A stretch of DNA of 64,000 nucleotides from Zhihengliuella alba (lineage in GTDB: Bacteria > Actinomycetota > Actinomycetes > Actinomycetales > Micrococcaceae), in NCBI RefSeq assembly GCF_039538765.1, contig NZ_BAABCJ010000001.1:372001-436000 (forward strand), given 5' to 3'. A program made the position numbers and the translations under genes. Of this stretch, positions 33,925-42,765 are shown piece after piece. The stretch's first letter is position 1, and every line of letters begins with the position of its first letter. Under the pieces are notes generated by a model that did not search any database, was not told the DNA's origin, and was given only the letters and a program-made list of their open reading frames with translations.

Positions 33925-33988
33925 AGGTGATGTTTCCGCAAGTCAGAAGTCGGTTAGGACTCGTTTCCGTGCGTTTGCAGCGAGAAAT

Positions 33989-33994
33989 ACTCTA
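33989..33994 (-). promoter_or_regulatory. -10 box of tRNA-Leu
   Basis: TAGAGT on the minus strand, 64 bases before the mature 5' end, in an A+T-rich patch. Confidence 0.45.
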
Positions 33995-34083
33995 ACACCA
34001 CTTCGGGGCGTTGACCAATTCGGCCGGAGTGTGGCGTCCGTCGCTACGCTGGAGGCAGTCCCAGCCGCCCAGAAGGAGTCGCC

Positions 34084-35403
34084 ATGAGCAACCTATCCGC
34101 GTCCGAGGTCACCGCCGAGGACGAAGTGGTGGACATCTGCCGCAATCTCATCCGGATCGACACGTCCAACTTCGGCAACAACGATTCCCGCGGCGAGCGC
34201 CGGGCCGCCGAGTACGCCGCCAGCCTGATGGCCGATGCCGGGGCCGATCCGCAGATCCTCGAGTCCTCGCCCGGACGGGCGAACGTCGTCGCTCGTGTCG
34301 CCGGGACCGACTCGAGCCTGCCGGCGCTGGTCGTCCACGGCCATCTCGACGTCGTCCCCGCGCAGGCGGCCGACTGGAGTGTGGATCCCTTCTCGGGGGA
34401 GATCTCGGACGGCATGGTGTGGGGCCGGGGCGCCGTGGACATGAAGGACATGGACGCGATGATCCTCTCGGTCATGCGGCACATGGCACGGATCGGCGAG
34501 CGCCCCCGTCGAGACATCGTCTACGCGTTTTTCGCGGACGAGGAGGCCGGGGGCGACTACGGCGCGGGGTGGCTGGTCGAGAAGCGCCCCGAGCTCTTCG
34601 CGGGGGCTACCGAGGCGATCAGCGAGGTGGGCGGGTTCTCGTCGACGATCAATGGTCGCCGCGCCTACTTCCTGCAGACCGCCGAGAAGGGGATCGCGTG
34701 GCTGCGGCTGGCGGCGGCGGGCCGGGCCGGCCACGGCTCGCAGATCAACGACGACAACGCGGTGACCCGGCTGGCCAACGCCGTGTCCCGCATCGGCTCG
34801 CACGAGTGGCCGATCGAGTACACGAAGACGACGCGCGCGTTCCTCGAGGGCGTCTCCGAGCTGACGGGCGTCGAGTTCGACGAGTCGGACCCGCAGGCGC
34901 TGCTGGACCAGCTGGGCACCGTGGCCCGTTTCGTCGGGGCCACCCTGCAGAACACCTCGAATCCCACCGCGCTGACCGCCGGGTACAAACACAACGTGAT
35001 CCCGGGGACGGCGGAGGCCCTGATCGACTGCCGCACCCTGCCGGGCCAGGAGGAGGTCCTGCGGGAGACGATCCGCCGGCTGGCCGGCCCGGGCGTCGAC
35101 GTCGTGGCCGACCACGAGGACATCTCGCTCGAGGTCCCCTTCTCGGGGGATCTCGTCGAGTCGATGATCGACGCGCTCGGCGCGGAGGACCCGGACGCCG
35201 TCGTGCTGCCCTACATGCTCTCCGGCGGGACGGACAACAAGTCGCTGGCGCGGCTGGGGATCACGGGCTACGGATTCGCGCCGCTGCGGCTGCCCGCCGA
35301 ACTGGACTTCACGGGGATGTTCCACGGCATCGACGAGCGGGTCCCGGTGGACTCGTTGAAGTTCGGCACGCGCGTCCTGCACCGCCTCCTGCAGTCCTAC
35401 TGA
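34084..35403 (+). CDS. M20 family metallopeptidase
   Basis: A 439-residue zinc peptidase or deacylase of the ArgE/DapE/ACY1/CPG2 group. Zinc motifs: VVHGHLDVVPA, WGRGAVDMKDMDA, ADEEAGGDYGA with the catalytic Glu, and a C-terminal GMFHGIDERVPV. The dimerisation domain (GRAGHGSQINDDNAV) is present. Substrate unknown; actinobacterial members of this type are usually annotated as dipeptidases. AGAAGGAG precedes the ATG. The next gene follows after 74 bases on the same strand. Confidence 0.88.
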   Translation: MSNLSASEVTAEDEVVDICRNLIRIDTSNFGNNDSRGERRAAEYAASLMADAGADPQILESSPGRANVVARVAGTDSSLPALVVHGHLDVVPAQAADWSVDPFSGEISDGMVWGRGAVDMKDMDAMILSVMRHMARIGERPRRDIVYAFFADEEAGGDYGAGWLVEKRPELFAGATEAISEVGGFSSTINGRRAYFLQTAEKGIAWLRLAAAGRAGHGSQINDDNAVTRLANAVSRIGSHEWPIEYTKTTRAFLEGVSELTGVEFDESDPQALLDQLGTVARFVGATLQNTSNPTALTAGYKHNVIPGTAEALIDCRTLPGQEEVLRETIRRLAGPGVDVVADHEDISLEVPFSGDLVESMIDALGAEDPDAVVLPYMLSGGTDNKSLARLGITGYGFAPLRLPAELDFTGMFHGIDERVPVDSLKFGTRVLHRLLQSY

Positions 35404-35477
35404 GCCCTCCTGCAGACCTATCGAACCCCGGTCCGGCAGATCGACTGCGCGCACCGCCACACCGAGAGGACTCCTCC

Positions 35478-36644
35478 GTGAAGCATCTGGAAGCTCCCGA
35501 CCACGTGAGCGACGTGCTCCCGGCAGATCTCCTGGAGCGCATCCGCGAGCGCGCGCCGAGCTACGACCGCGAGAACCGCTTCCCCGACGAGGACTTCGCC
35601 GAGCTCGCCGCGGCCGGGTATCTGAAGGTGCTGCTCCCTGTCTCCGACGGCGGGTCGGGCTGGAATCTCGGAACGCTCGCGACCGCTCAGCGCCTGCTGG
35701 CCGCCCACGCGCCGGCGACCGCGCTGGCGGTGAACATGCACCATGTATGGGCCGGCGTCGCACACATCCTCGGTGCCCGCGGCGACGACCGCCTGGGCTT
35801 TGTGCAGGAGTGGATACGCGACGGGCACGTCATGGCGTTCGGGATCTCCGAGCCCGGCAACGATCAGGTCCTCTTCGACTCCCTGACCGCCGCGGAGGAA
35901 CACGACGGCGGCGTCCGGCTCACCGGACGCAAGATCTTCACCTCGCTGTCGCCGGTATGGACGCGGCTGGGCGTCTTCGGGAAGCTCGGTGCCGGGGAGG
36001 AGGCGGAGCTCGTCCACGGATTCGTGGACCGCGCTGATCCCGGCGTCTCCACGGGCGACGACTGGGACACGCTCGGGATGCGGGCGACGCAGTCGAGCTC
36101 CACGCGTCTCGAGGGTGCCTTCGTTCCGGGCGAGTGGCTCCATACAAGGCTCCCCGTGGGCCCGCAGCCCGATCCGCTGATCTTCGGCATCTTCGCGTCG
36201 TTCCTGACCCTGACGGCGTCGGTCTACACGGGGCTCGCCGACCGGGCGCTCGAGCTGGCGGCGCAGGTGCCGGCTCGACGGACCTCGCTCAAGCACGGGA
36301 CGACACTTGACCGCGACCCGGACATCCGCTGGCAGATCGCCCACGCCGGGATGGACATCCTCGCGCTCGACGCCCTGATCCGGCGGACGACGGCGGATCT
36401 GGACGGACTGGTGGACCACGGCGCCGGCTGGTTCCCACGCCTCGTGACGCTGCGGACCCGCGCCGGCGACACGGCGCGATCGACCGTGGAGACGGCTCTC
36501 AAGGTCTCCGGGGGAGGGCAGTACTTCCGCGGCAGCGAGCTGGAACGCCTGTACCGGGATGCCCTGGCCAGCCTCTACCATCCCTCGGACGCGGAGTCCG
36601 CCCACGGGACGGTCGCAGCCTGGCTGCTCGGTCCGCTCGCGTAG
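35478..36644 (+). CDS. Acyl-CoA dehydrogenase family protein
   Basis: A 388-residue flavoprotein of the acyl-CoA dehydrogenase fold: N-terminal helical domain (FPDEDFAELAAAGYLKVLLP), the middle beta domain with AFGISEPGNDQVLF and LTGRKIFTSLSP, and a C-terminal helical domain ending SGGGQYFRGSELERLYRDAL. It lacks the usual Glu-containing catalytic segment in an obvious form, so it could be a monooxygenase-like or DszC-type member rather than a fatty acid beta-oxidation enzyme. GTG 35478 follows GAGAGGA. Confidence 0.75.
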   Translation: MKHLEAPDHVSDVLPADLLERIRERAPSYDRENRFPDEDFAELAAAGYLKVLLPVSDGGSGWNLGTLATAQRLLAAHAPATALAVNMHHVWAGVAHILGARGDDRLGFVQEWIRDGHVMAFGISEPGNDQVLFDSLTAAEEHDGGVRLTGRKIFTSLSPVWTRLGVFGKLGAGEEAELVHGFVDRADPGVSTGDDWDTLGMRATQSSSTRLEGAFVPGEWLHTRLPVGPQPDPLIFGIFASFLTLTASVYTGLADRALELAAQVPARRTSLKHGTTLDRDPDIRWQIAHAGMDILALDALIRRTTADLDGLVDHGAGWFPRLVTLRTRAGDTARSTVETALKVSGGGQYFRGSELERLYRDALASLYHPSDAESAHGTVAAWLLGPLA

Positions 36645-36678
36645 ACGGCGACGCGGCCGGGACGTGTCCGCTCGGGGG

Positions 36679-36933
36679 TCAGTACACCGTCAGCGTGCGC
36701 TCGACGCGCATGATGCGCCGGCGGAGCCAGTACTTGTGCACGCCTCCGCGGTACTTCGACGAGCGTTTGAGCTCCCACTTCCCATACTCGGCGTGCTCGA
36801 CGATGGCGCGCCGGGCCTCCGCGAGCGACTGGCCGGGCTGCACCGTGACGATCAGGTACTCGTACGGCTGGTGCGGATCGCGGACCCTCTCCGCTCTCGG
36901 CAGCGGGGTCGGCGGCTGTGTCGGATGCTTCAT
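36679..36933 (-). CDS. DUF5703 family protein
   Basis: An 84-residue conserved actinobacterial protein of unknown function. The core PYEYLIVTVQPGQSLAEARR and GKWELKRSSKYRGGVHKYWLRRRI is characteristic. A TATGGT box lies nine bases before the ATG, and an inverted repeat (ATGGTG...CACCAT, 36932-36947) covers the start codon. Confidence 0.8.
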   Translation of the reverse strand: MKHPTQPPTPLPRAERVRDPHQPYEYLIVTVQPGQSLAEARRAIVEHAEYGKWELKRSSKYRGGVHKYWLRRRIMRVERTLTVY

Positions 36934-37056
36934 GGTGAGGCCACCATACTCCGCGGGGCGGCCGTGTCGAACACCCCTGCGGCGACTGATCCGACCCTCT
37001 CCACGGCTTGTCCCCGAGCGGCCCGGAGGCCCCTACCCACAGCCTGCTGCAGGCGG

Positions 37057-37062
37057 TAACGT
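37057..37062 (+). promoter_or_regulatory. -10 box of the small acidic protein gene (leaderless)
   Basis: TAACGT ends seven bases before ATG 37070. Confidence 0.5.
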
Positions 37063-37069
37063 TCTGGCC

Positions 37070-37357
37070 ATGACCACCGATCCGCGAGTTGCACTGGAAC
37101 TGCTCAAGTCAGCGCTGGACGAGCACCTGACTGCCATCGTTTCTCGGCGCAGCGATGCCGATCCCGCCGTCGAATCCGCCTTCTACGCGGTCGCCGACGC
37201 GTTCGAGGCATACGAGGACGCGCTGTACGACGCGTACGAGGAGGTCACGCCGCTCGAGCTGTACGACGATGACGAGGATGCGGACGACGAGGATGCGGAG
37301 GAGGACGCCGACGCCGAGGAGGGCTCGGAGGGCGGCGGCTCTCAGCCGACGGGTTGA
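37070..37357 (+). CDS. Small acidic conserved protein
   Basis: A 95-residue protein. Residues 1-65 form a helical region (LELLKSALDEHLTAIVSRR, FYAVADAFEAYEDALYDAYEE) and the rest is a run of Asp and Glu ending in Gly/Ser. Similar genes next to uppP and mshC in Micrococcales are often labelled primosomal protein without evidence, so I give no function. A -10 box fixes the start and suggests leaderless expression. Confidence 0.7.
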   Translation: MTTDPRVALELLKSALDEHLTAIVSRRSDADPAVESAFYAVADAFEAYEDALYDAYEEVTPLELYDDDEDADDEDAEEDADAEEGSEGGGSQPTG

Positions 37358-37440
37358 CCCGGGGCCTGCCGTGAGTGGCACCACGGGCTGAAATGCGGCG
37401 ACATCGCCGACCCCTGAACGGGGGCGGGGCGTTCCTCCAG

Positions 37441-37446
37441 TAGGGT
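37441..37446 (+). promoter_or_regulatory. -10 box of uppP (leaderless)
   Basis: TAGGGT ends seven bases before GTG 37454. Confidence 0.65.
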
Positions 37447-37453
37447 CGTCTCC

Positions 37454-38290
37454 GTGACTTGGATCGAAGCCATCATTCTCGGCCTGGTACAGGGCCTGAC
37501 CGAATTCCTGCCGATCTCCTCGAGCGCCCACGTGCGCATCGTGGGGGAGTTCCTGCCCAATGCGCAGGACCCGGGGGCGGCCTTCACGGCCATCACCCAG
37601 CTGGGCACCGAGGCGGCCGTCGTCATCTACTTCTGGAAGGACATCGTCCGGATCGTGAGGGCGTGGGCGCTGTCCCTCGTCGGCCGCGTGGCGCGGAACG
37701 ACCCGGACGCGCGCATGGGCTGGCTCGTGATCATCGGCAGCGTCCCGATCGCCGTCCTGGGCCTGTTCCTCGAGGACTACATCGACACGACGTTCCGGAG
37801 CCTCTGGATCACTGCCACGATGCTGATCGTCTTCGGTATCTTCCTGGCCCTCGCCGACGCGCTCGGCCGCCAGAATCGCGAACTGGACCGACTGACCTAC
37901 AAGCACGGCATCATCTACGGCCTCTTCCAGGCGCTCGCCCTCATCCCCGGCGTCTCCCGCTCCGGTGGAACCATCACGGGCGGCATGATGCTGGGGTACA
38001 CCCGCGAGGCGGCCACGCGGTACGCGTTCCTGCTGGCCATCCCCGCCGTCGTCGCCTCCGGCTGCTACAAGCTGGCAAAGTCCCTCGGGCCGGACGCCGT
38101 CGCCGGCCCGTATGGGCTGGCGGAGACCCTCGTCGCGACCGGTGTCGCCTTCGTGGTGGGCTACGCGGTGGTCGCCTGGCTGCTGCGCTACATCTCCACG
38201 CACAGCTACCGCGCCTTCGTCTGGTACCGCATCGCGCTCGGACTTGCGATCTTCCTCCTGCTGGGGCTCGGGATTATTCAGCCTGTCTAA
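37454..38290 (+). CDS. uppP: Undecaprenyl-diphosphatase UppP (BacA)
   Basis: Membrane enzyme that recycles the C55 lipid carrier of cell wall synthesis by removing a phosphate; it also gives bacitracin tolerance. The 278-residue product has about eight helices, with the first motif GLTEFLPISSSAH (14-26, catalytic Glu17) and the second ALIPGVSRSGGTITGGM. GTG start directly after a -10 box. mshC follows after 60 bases on the same strand, a common order in Actinobacteria. Confidence 0.95.
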   Translation: MTWIEAIILGLVQGLTEFLPISSSAHVRIVGEFLPNAQDPGAAFTAITQLGTEAAVVIYFWKDIVRIVRAWALSLVGRVARNDPDARMGWLVIIGSVPIAVLGLFLEDYIDTTFRSLWITATMLIVFGIFLALADALGRQNRELDRLTYKHGIIYGLFQALALIPGVSRSGGTITGGMMLGYTREAATRYAFLLAIPAVVASGCYKLAKSLGPDAVAGPYGLAETLVATGVAFVVGYAVVAWLLRYISTHSYRAFVWYRIALGLAIFLLLGLGIIQPV

Positions 38291-38350
38291 ACGCTTGAAC
38301 CGTGGGGAGCCCTCTGCGCTCCCTCGTTCTCCCTGTCGAAAGGACACCCT

Positions 38351-39610
38351 GTGCACGCCTGGCCGGCCCCCGCTGTGCCCACCCTGCCCCGACCCGGCGA
38401 CGCCGCCGGGGACATCTCGCTGATGGACTCGGCCCGCCGCGAGGCCGTGCCCGTGCCCGCCGGGGAGCGCGCCGGACTCTACGTCTGCGGCATCACCCCC
38501 TACGACGCGACGCACATGGGGCACGCCGCCACGTACGTCGCGTTCGACCTGCTGCACCGGCTGTGGCTCGCCGAGGGGCGCGAGGTCACCTACGTCCAGA
38601 ACGTGACCGACGTCGACGACCCGCTCCTCGAGCGCGCCGCGGCGACCGGGGTCGACTGGCGCGACCTGGCAGCGGACCAGGTCGAGCTGTTCCGCGCCGA
38701 CATGGAGGCCCTGCGCGTCCTGCCGCCGCACCACTACGTGTCCGTCGTGGAGACGGTGGACCTCGTGGTCGACGGCGTCGAGGCGCTCCTGGCCGACGGC
38801 GCCGCGTACCGCGTGCCCGGCGGGGGAGGCGAGCCCGACGGCGACGTCTACTTCGATTCCTCGTTCGCCGTGGACGGCTGGCGGCTCGGCGACGTCAGCG
38901 GGTACGACCGCGCGACGATGCTGTCGCTCTCCGCCGAGCGCGGCGGGGACCCGGACCGCCCCGGCAAGCGCGACCCGCTGGACCCGTTGCTGTGGCGCGT
39001 GGAGCGGCCGGGGGAGCCCGCCTGGGACGGGAGGACGCTCGGCCGTGGCCGCCCGGGCTGGCACATCGAGTGCTCGGTCATCGCCCGGCACCACCTGCCG
39101 GCGCCGTTCACGGTCCAGGGCGGCGGCAGCGATCTCGCCTTCCCCCACCACGAGTTCTCGGCCGGGCACGCCAGCGCTCACGACCACAGGCCGCTGGCGG
39201 AGCTCTACGTCCACACGGGGATGGTCGGCCTCGACGGCGAGAAGATGAGCAAGTCCAAGGGCAACCTGGTCCTCGTCTCCCGCCTGCGGGAGCGCGGCGT
39301 GGATCCGATGGCCGTCCGTGCAGTCCTCCTCGGCCAGCACTACCGGACCGACTGGTTCTGGACGGACGAGCTGCTCGCCGACGCGGAGGCCCGCCTGGCC
39401 GCCTGGCGCCGGCGCAGTGCGACGGCGTCCCCCGCCGAGGTCTCCGAGCTCGCCACCCACCTGCGCGATCGGCTGGCCGACGACCTCGACGCCCCCGGTG
39501 CCCTCGACGCCCTCGACGCGTGGGCGGCCAGCGCCCCGGAGGCGCAGCGGGGAACGGCCACGACGGAGCTCGTCGACACGGTCGACGCGCTGCTGGGCCT
39601 CCGGCTCTAG
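38351..39610 (+). CDS. mshC: Cysteine:GlcN-inositol ligase MshC (mycothiol synthesis)
   Basis: Joins L-cysteine to the amino sugar-inositol precursor of mycothiol using ATP. It evolved from CysRS, and the 419-residue length fits MshC rather than CysRS. Visible features: zinc Cys46 in YVCGITPYDATHMGHA (HIGH-like at 55-58), the distal zinc site WHIECSV, DLAFPHHE, and KMSKS in GEKMSKSKGN. The opening HAWPAPAVPTLP is the MshC-specific start, after GAAAGGA. Confidence 0.95.
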   Translation: MHAWPAPAVPTLPRPGDAAGDISLMDSARREAVPVPAGERAGLYVCGITPYDATHMGHAATYVAFDLLHRLWLAEGREVTYVQNVTDVDDPLLERAAATGVDWRDLAADQVELFRADMEALRVLPPHHYVSVVETVDLVVDGVEALLADGAAYRVPGGGGEPDGDVYFDSSFAVDGWRLGDVSGYDRATMLSLSAERGGDPDRPGKRDPLDPLLWRVERPGEPAWDGRTLGRGRPGWHIECSVIARHHLPAPFTVQGGGSDLAFPHHEFSAGHASAHDHRPLAELYVHTGMVGLDGEKMSKSKGNLVLVSRLRERGVDPMAVRAVLLGQHYRTDWFWTDELLADAEARLAAWRRRSATASPAEVSELATHLRDRLADDLDAPGALDALDAWAASAPEAQRGTATTELVDTVDALLGLRL

Positions 39611-39645
39611 CTCGTGGTCCAGGCGCTCGGACCGCGGTCAGCGCG

Positions 39646-40575
39646 CTAGGGCCGCGGCGGACGGCCGCCGTCGCCGCGGCCGTCCTCGCGGCGCTTCAGG
39701 TACCGCTCGAACTCGCGGGCGATCGACTCCCCGCTCGCCTCGGGCAGTTCGGCGGCGTCCTGCGCCTCCTCGAGCTGCTTGACGTAGGCGGCGATCTCCG
39801 GGTCTTCGCCGGCCAGCTCGTCGACGCCGCGCTCCCAGGCCTCCGCATCCTCGCCGAGGAGGTGCAGGTCGACCTCGATCTCCAGCAGGTCCTCGAGGCG
39901 GCGCAGCAGCGCGTAGGTCGCCTTGGGCGAGGGGGACTGGGCGACATAGTGCGGGACGGCGGCCCACACGGACACCGTCGGCAGTCCCGCGGCCTCCGCC
40001 ACGGCCGCCAGGACGCCGACGATGCCCGTGGGCCCCTCATAGCCCGGGGCGTCGGCCCCGAGCCCCTCGCGGACGGTCGCGTCGTCGCTCGTGACGCTCA
40101 ATGGCACGGGGCGGGTGTGCGGCGAGTCCGCCAGGAGCGCCCCGGTCAGCACCACCGCCTGCACGTTCTGGGCTTCGGCGAGCGTGAGCAGCTCCGCGCA
40201 GAAGGCCTTCCACCGGTACGTCGGCTCTACGCCGCGCACAAGCAGCAGGTCGTGGCCGCGATCCGGCCGGGCCGCGCGGAGGACGCGGGTCGTCGGCCAC
40301 TGGATGACGCGCTGGCCGGCGCTCGTGCGCCGCACCGACGGACGGGAGAACTGGTAGTCGTAGTAGTCGTCCTCGCCGATGGTCGCGATGGCCTCCGCGC
40401 CGAGTTCGCGCTCGAGGAGGGCGACGGCGTCGCTCGCCGCGCTGCCGGCGTCGTTCCAGCCCTCGAAGGCGACCAGCATGATGGCCGGCCGCTTCCCGGA
40501 CCCCGGCTCCCCGCCGGAGTCCACGGACGGCGTCCCGAGCTCGGTCAACAGGGCGAGCAGCGATTTTTCTCCCAC
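39646..40575 (-). CDS. PAC2 family protein
   Basis: A 309-residue actinobacterial PAC2 (proteasome assembly chaperone-like) protein. The core AIMLVAFEGWNDAGSAASDAV opens the domain; VWAAVPHYVAQSPSPKATYALLRRLEDLL is the family's conserved C-terminal block. Function in bacteria is unknown. It is notable that a PAC2 protein is kept although prcBA is missing from the Pup locus. GTG 40575 is chosen because TAGTGT lies seven bases upstream. Confidence 0.85.
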   Translation of the reverse strand: MGEKSLLALLTELGTPSVDSGGEPGSGKRPAIMLVAFEGWNDAGSAASDAVALLERELGAEAIATIGEDDYYDYQFSRPSVRRTSAGQRVIQWPTTRVLRAARPDRGHDLLLVRGVEPTYRWKAFCAELLTLAEAQNVQAVVLTGALLADSPHTRPVPLSVTSDDATVREGLGADAPGYEGPTGIVGVLAAVAEAAGLPTVSVWAAVPHYVAQSPSPKATYALLRRLEDLLEIEVDLHLLGEDAEAWERGVDELAGEDPEIAAYVKQLEEAQDAAELPEASGESIAREFERYLKRREDGRGDGGRPPRP

Positions 40576-40582
40576 GTCACAC

Positions 40583-40588
40583 ACACTA
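40583..40588 (-). promoter_or_regulatory. -10 box of the PAC2 gene (leaderless)
   Basis: TAGTGT on the minus strand, seven bases before GTG 40575. Confidence 0.5.
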
Positions 40589-40653
40589 ACGCCCCAGCGA
40601 GCGGCGTAAAGGTGTGTCGGCCACACACTTCGGCCCGGCAGGCGGCGCGCCGA

Positions 40654-40659
40654 TAGACT
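40654..40659 (+). promoter_or_regulatory. -10 box of the HAD gene (leaderless)
   Basis: TAGACT ends six bases before ATG 40666. Confidence 0.65.
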
Positions 40660-40665
40660 GTCGGC

Positions 40666-41463
40666 ATGCCTGCGACGACACCCGCCCCCGCCCACACCAG
40701 CATCCGATCCGCCGACGGCGGGCTGCAGGCGGTCCTCTGGGACATGGACGGGACCATCGTCGACACCGAGCCCTACTGGATCGCCGCGGAGAAAGAGCTC
40801 GTCGCCGCCCACGGCGGGGTCTGGACGGACGAGGACGCCATGTCGGTGGTCGGGAACGCCCTCGACGTCAGCGCGGCCGTCCTCCAGGAGAGCATCATCC
40901 GCCAGGGCGGGCCAGTCGTGGAGCCCCGGACCATCATCGACACCCTGTCCAGCCGTGTGATCGAGCAGGTCCGCACGCAGGTGCCGTGGCGGCCCGGGGC
41001 GCGCGAGCTGCTCGAGGACCTCAACGCCGCCGGCGTGCCCTGCGCCCTGGTCACGATGTCCGAGGGTCCGCTGGCCGCGACCATCCTCTCCGCACTGCCC
41101 GAGGGCACCATGCGGTTCGCCGTCACCGGGGACCTGGTCAGCCGGGGCAAGCCGGACCCCGAGCCCTACCTCGTGGGGCTCGAGCGCCTGCGGGGCATCG
41201 TGCCGGGGCTCGACCCGGCACGCGTCGTGGCCATCGAGGACTCCGTGCCCGGCGTCGCCTCGGCGGCGGCCAGCGGTGCGACGACCATCGCGGTCCCGCA
41301 CGTGGTACCGCTGCCGGCGCCGCGCAACTGGACCGTCTGGGACACCCTCGAGGGACGTACCGCGGCCGACCTGGACGCCCTCGTGCGCGCCGTCGTCGCG
41401 GGTGGGTCCGGCGAGGCCGGCGCGGTCTCCGCGGGCGCCGCCGCCGATGGCCCGGGGGAGTAG
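40666..41463 (+). CDS. HAD-superfamily phosphatase (beta-phosphoglucomutase-like)
   Basis: A 265-residue haloacid dehalogenase-like hydrolase. Motif I LWDMDGTIVDTEPYW (nucleophile Asp and acid Asp), a helical cap, motif II TMSEG, motif III Lys in RGKPDPEPYLVG, motif IV AIEDSVPGV. This subgroup includes sugar-phosphate phosphatases and mutases. The substrate is unknown. Leaderless start; the next gene begins five bases after the stop. Confidence 0.85.
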   Translation: MPATTPAPAHTSIRSADGGLQAVLWDMDGTIVDTEPYWIAAEKELVAAHGGVWTDEDAMSVVGNALDVSAAVLQESIIRQGGPVVEPRTIIDTLSSRVIEQVRTQVPWRPGARELLEDLNAAGVPCALVTMSEGPLAATILSALPEGTMRFAVTGDLVSRGKPDPEPYLVGLERLRGIVPGLDPARVVAIEDSVPGVASAAASGATTIAVPHVVPLPAPRNWTVWDTLEGRTAADLDALVRAVVAGGSGEAGAVSAGAAADGPGE

Positions 41464-41467
41464 CCGC

Positions 41468-42664
41468 ATGGCGGAAGCGCCCGGCACCGACGCGCCGGCC
41501 GGCGGCCTGCGGAGCGGCATCCCGCTCGGATCCCTCCTGGGCGTCCCCGTCACCCTCGCGTGGTCGTGGTTCATCATCGCCGCGTTCGTCGTCCTCGCCT
41601 TCGGGCCGGACGTCGCCCGGGCGCTGCCCGGAATCGGCGGCATGGCCTACCTGGTCGCCCTCGTCTACGCGATCCTGCTGCTGCTCTCGGTCCTGGTGCA
41701 CGAGCTCGCCCACGCGTGGTGCGCGAAGGCCTATGGCTGGCCCGGTGCCCGGATCGTGCTCACCCTCTGGGGCGGGCACACCCAGTTCGGCCAGTTCCGG
41801 ACGACGCCGGGGCGCTCGCTCGCCGTCGCGCTCTCGGGCCCGGCCGCGAACTTCATCATCGCCGGCGCGGGCCAATTGCTGATCGTGCTCTTCGAGCCCG
41901 GCGGGGTGACCGGGCTCCTGCTCGGCATCCTCGTGCTCGCGAACTTCCTCGTCGCCGTCTTCAACGTCCTGCCCGGCCTTCCGCTGGACGGCGGACGCCT
42001 CGTGGAGTCGCTGGTCTGGAAGGTCACGGGCTCCCAGGAGCGCGGCACGATCGCCGCGGCCTGGACCGGTCGCGTCATCGCGGTGCTCCTGGTCCTCGGC
42101 CTGATCGGCGGGCCGCTGATCGTCTTCCAGCACGTCGACCTGTACCTGGGGCTCATCACGCTGCTCGTGGCCGGTTTCCTCTTCACGGGGGCCACGGCCT
42201 CCCTCCGGGATGCCCGCATGCGGCTCCGGCTGCCGCGCCTGACCGCCGGCGCGCTCGCGGTGCCCGCGATCGGCGTCCCCGCCACCCTCACCGTGTCGCA
42301 GCTGCTCGTGGCCCGCGATCGGGCCGAGAACTCCGTGCACCGCCGCGCGCAGGCCGGAGTCGAGCCGGAGCACGGCTCCGTGCAGTTGATCCTGGTCGGG
42401 CGCCACGGCGCGCCCGAGGCGGTCGTCGACCAGGGCTCGCTCGCCCAGGTGGACCCGTCCGTCCACGGCACGACCCCGGCGAGCAGTGTCGCCCGCGCCC
42501 TGGCCGCCGGAGCCGTGGTCCGCCAGGATGCGGCCGGCCGGCCCCTGCTGCAGTACCTCGCCTCGCTCGCCGGGAGCGAGTACGCGGTCGTGGACCTCCG
42601 CGGGCGGGTGGTCGGCCTGCTCCGCCAGGAGCGCGTGGTCCGCGCGCTCACCAAGGGCGTCTAG
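41468..42664 (+). CDS. Site-2 protease family protein (M50)
   Basis: A 398-residue intramembrane metalloprotease of the SpoIVFB type: about six membrane segments, zinc motif HELAHAW near residue 79, and NVLPGLPLDGGRL with the third ligand. The C-terminal part (after about 270) resembles a CBS-like region (VAALAAGAVVRQDAAGRPLLQYL, EYAVVDLRGRVVGLLRQERV). Its substrate is unknown. ATG 41468 with GGGGGAG upstream, in an operon with the HAD gene. Confidence 0.87.
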   Translation: MAEAPGTDAPAGGLRSGIPLGSLLGVPVTLAWSWFIIAAFVVLAFGPDVARALPGIGGMAYLVALVYAILLLLSVLVHELAHAWCAKAYGWPGARIVLTLWGGHTQFGQFRTTPGRSLAVALSGPAANFIIAGAGQLLIVLFEPGGVTGLLLGILVLANFLVAVFNVLPGLPLDGGRLVESLVWKVTGSQERGTIAAAWTGRVIAVLLVLGLIGGPLIVFQHVDLYLGLITLLVAGFLFTGATASLRDARMRLRLPRLTAGALAVPAIGVPATLTVSQLLVARDRAENSVHRRAQAGVEPEHGSVQLILVGRHGAPEAVVDQGSLAQVDPSVHGTTPASSVARALAAGAVVRQDAAGRPLLQYLASLAGSEYAVVDLRGRVVGLLRQERVVRALTKGV

Positions 42665-42765
42665 GCCGGTCCGGCCGCGCAACACTTTGGGCCACAATAG
42701 GAGCCCGACATAGTTTTGAAGTCCAGCACACGCGCGTCCCGGTCCGGGCCGGGCGAGAAAAGAGC

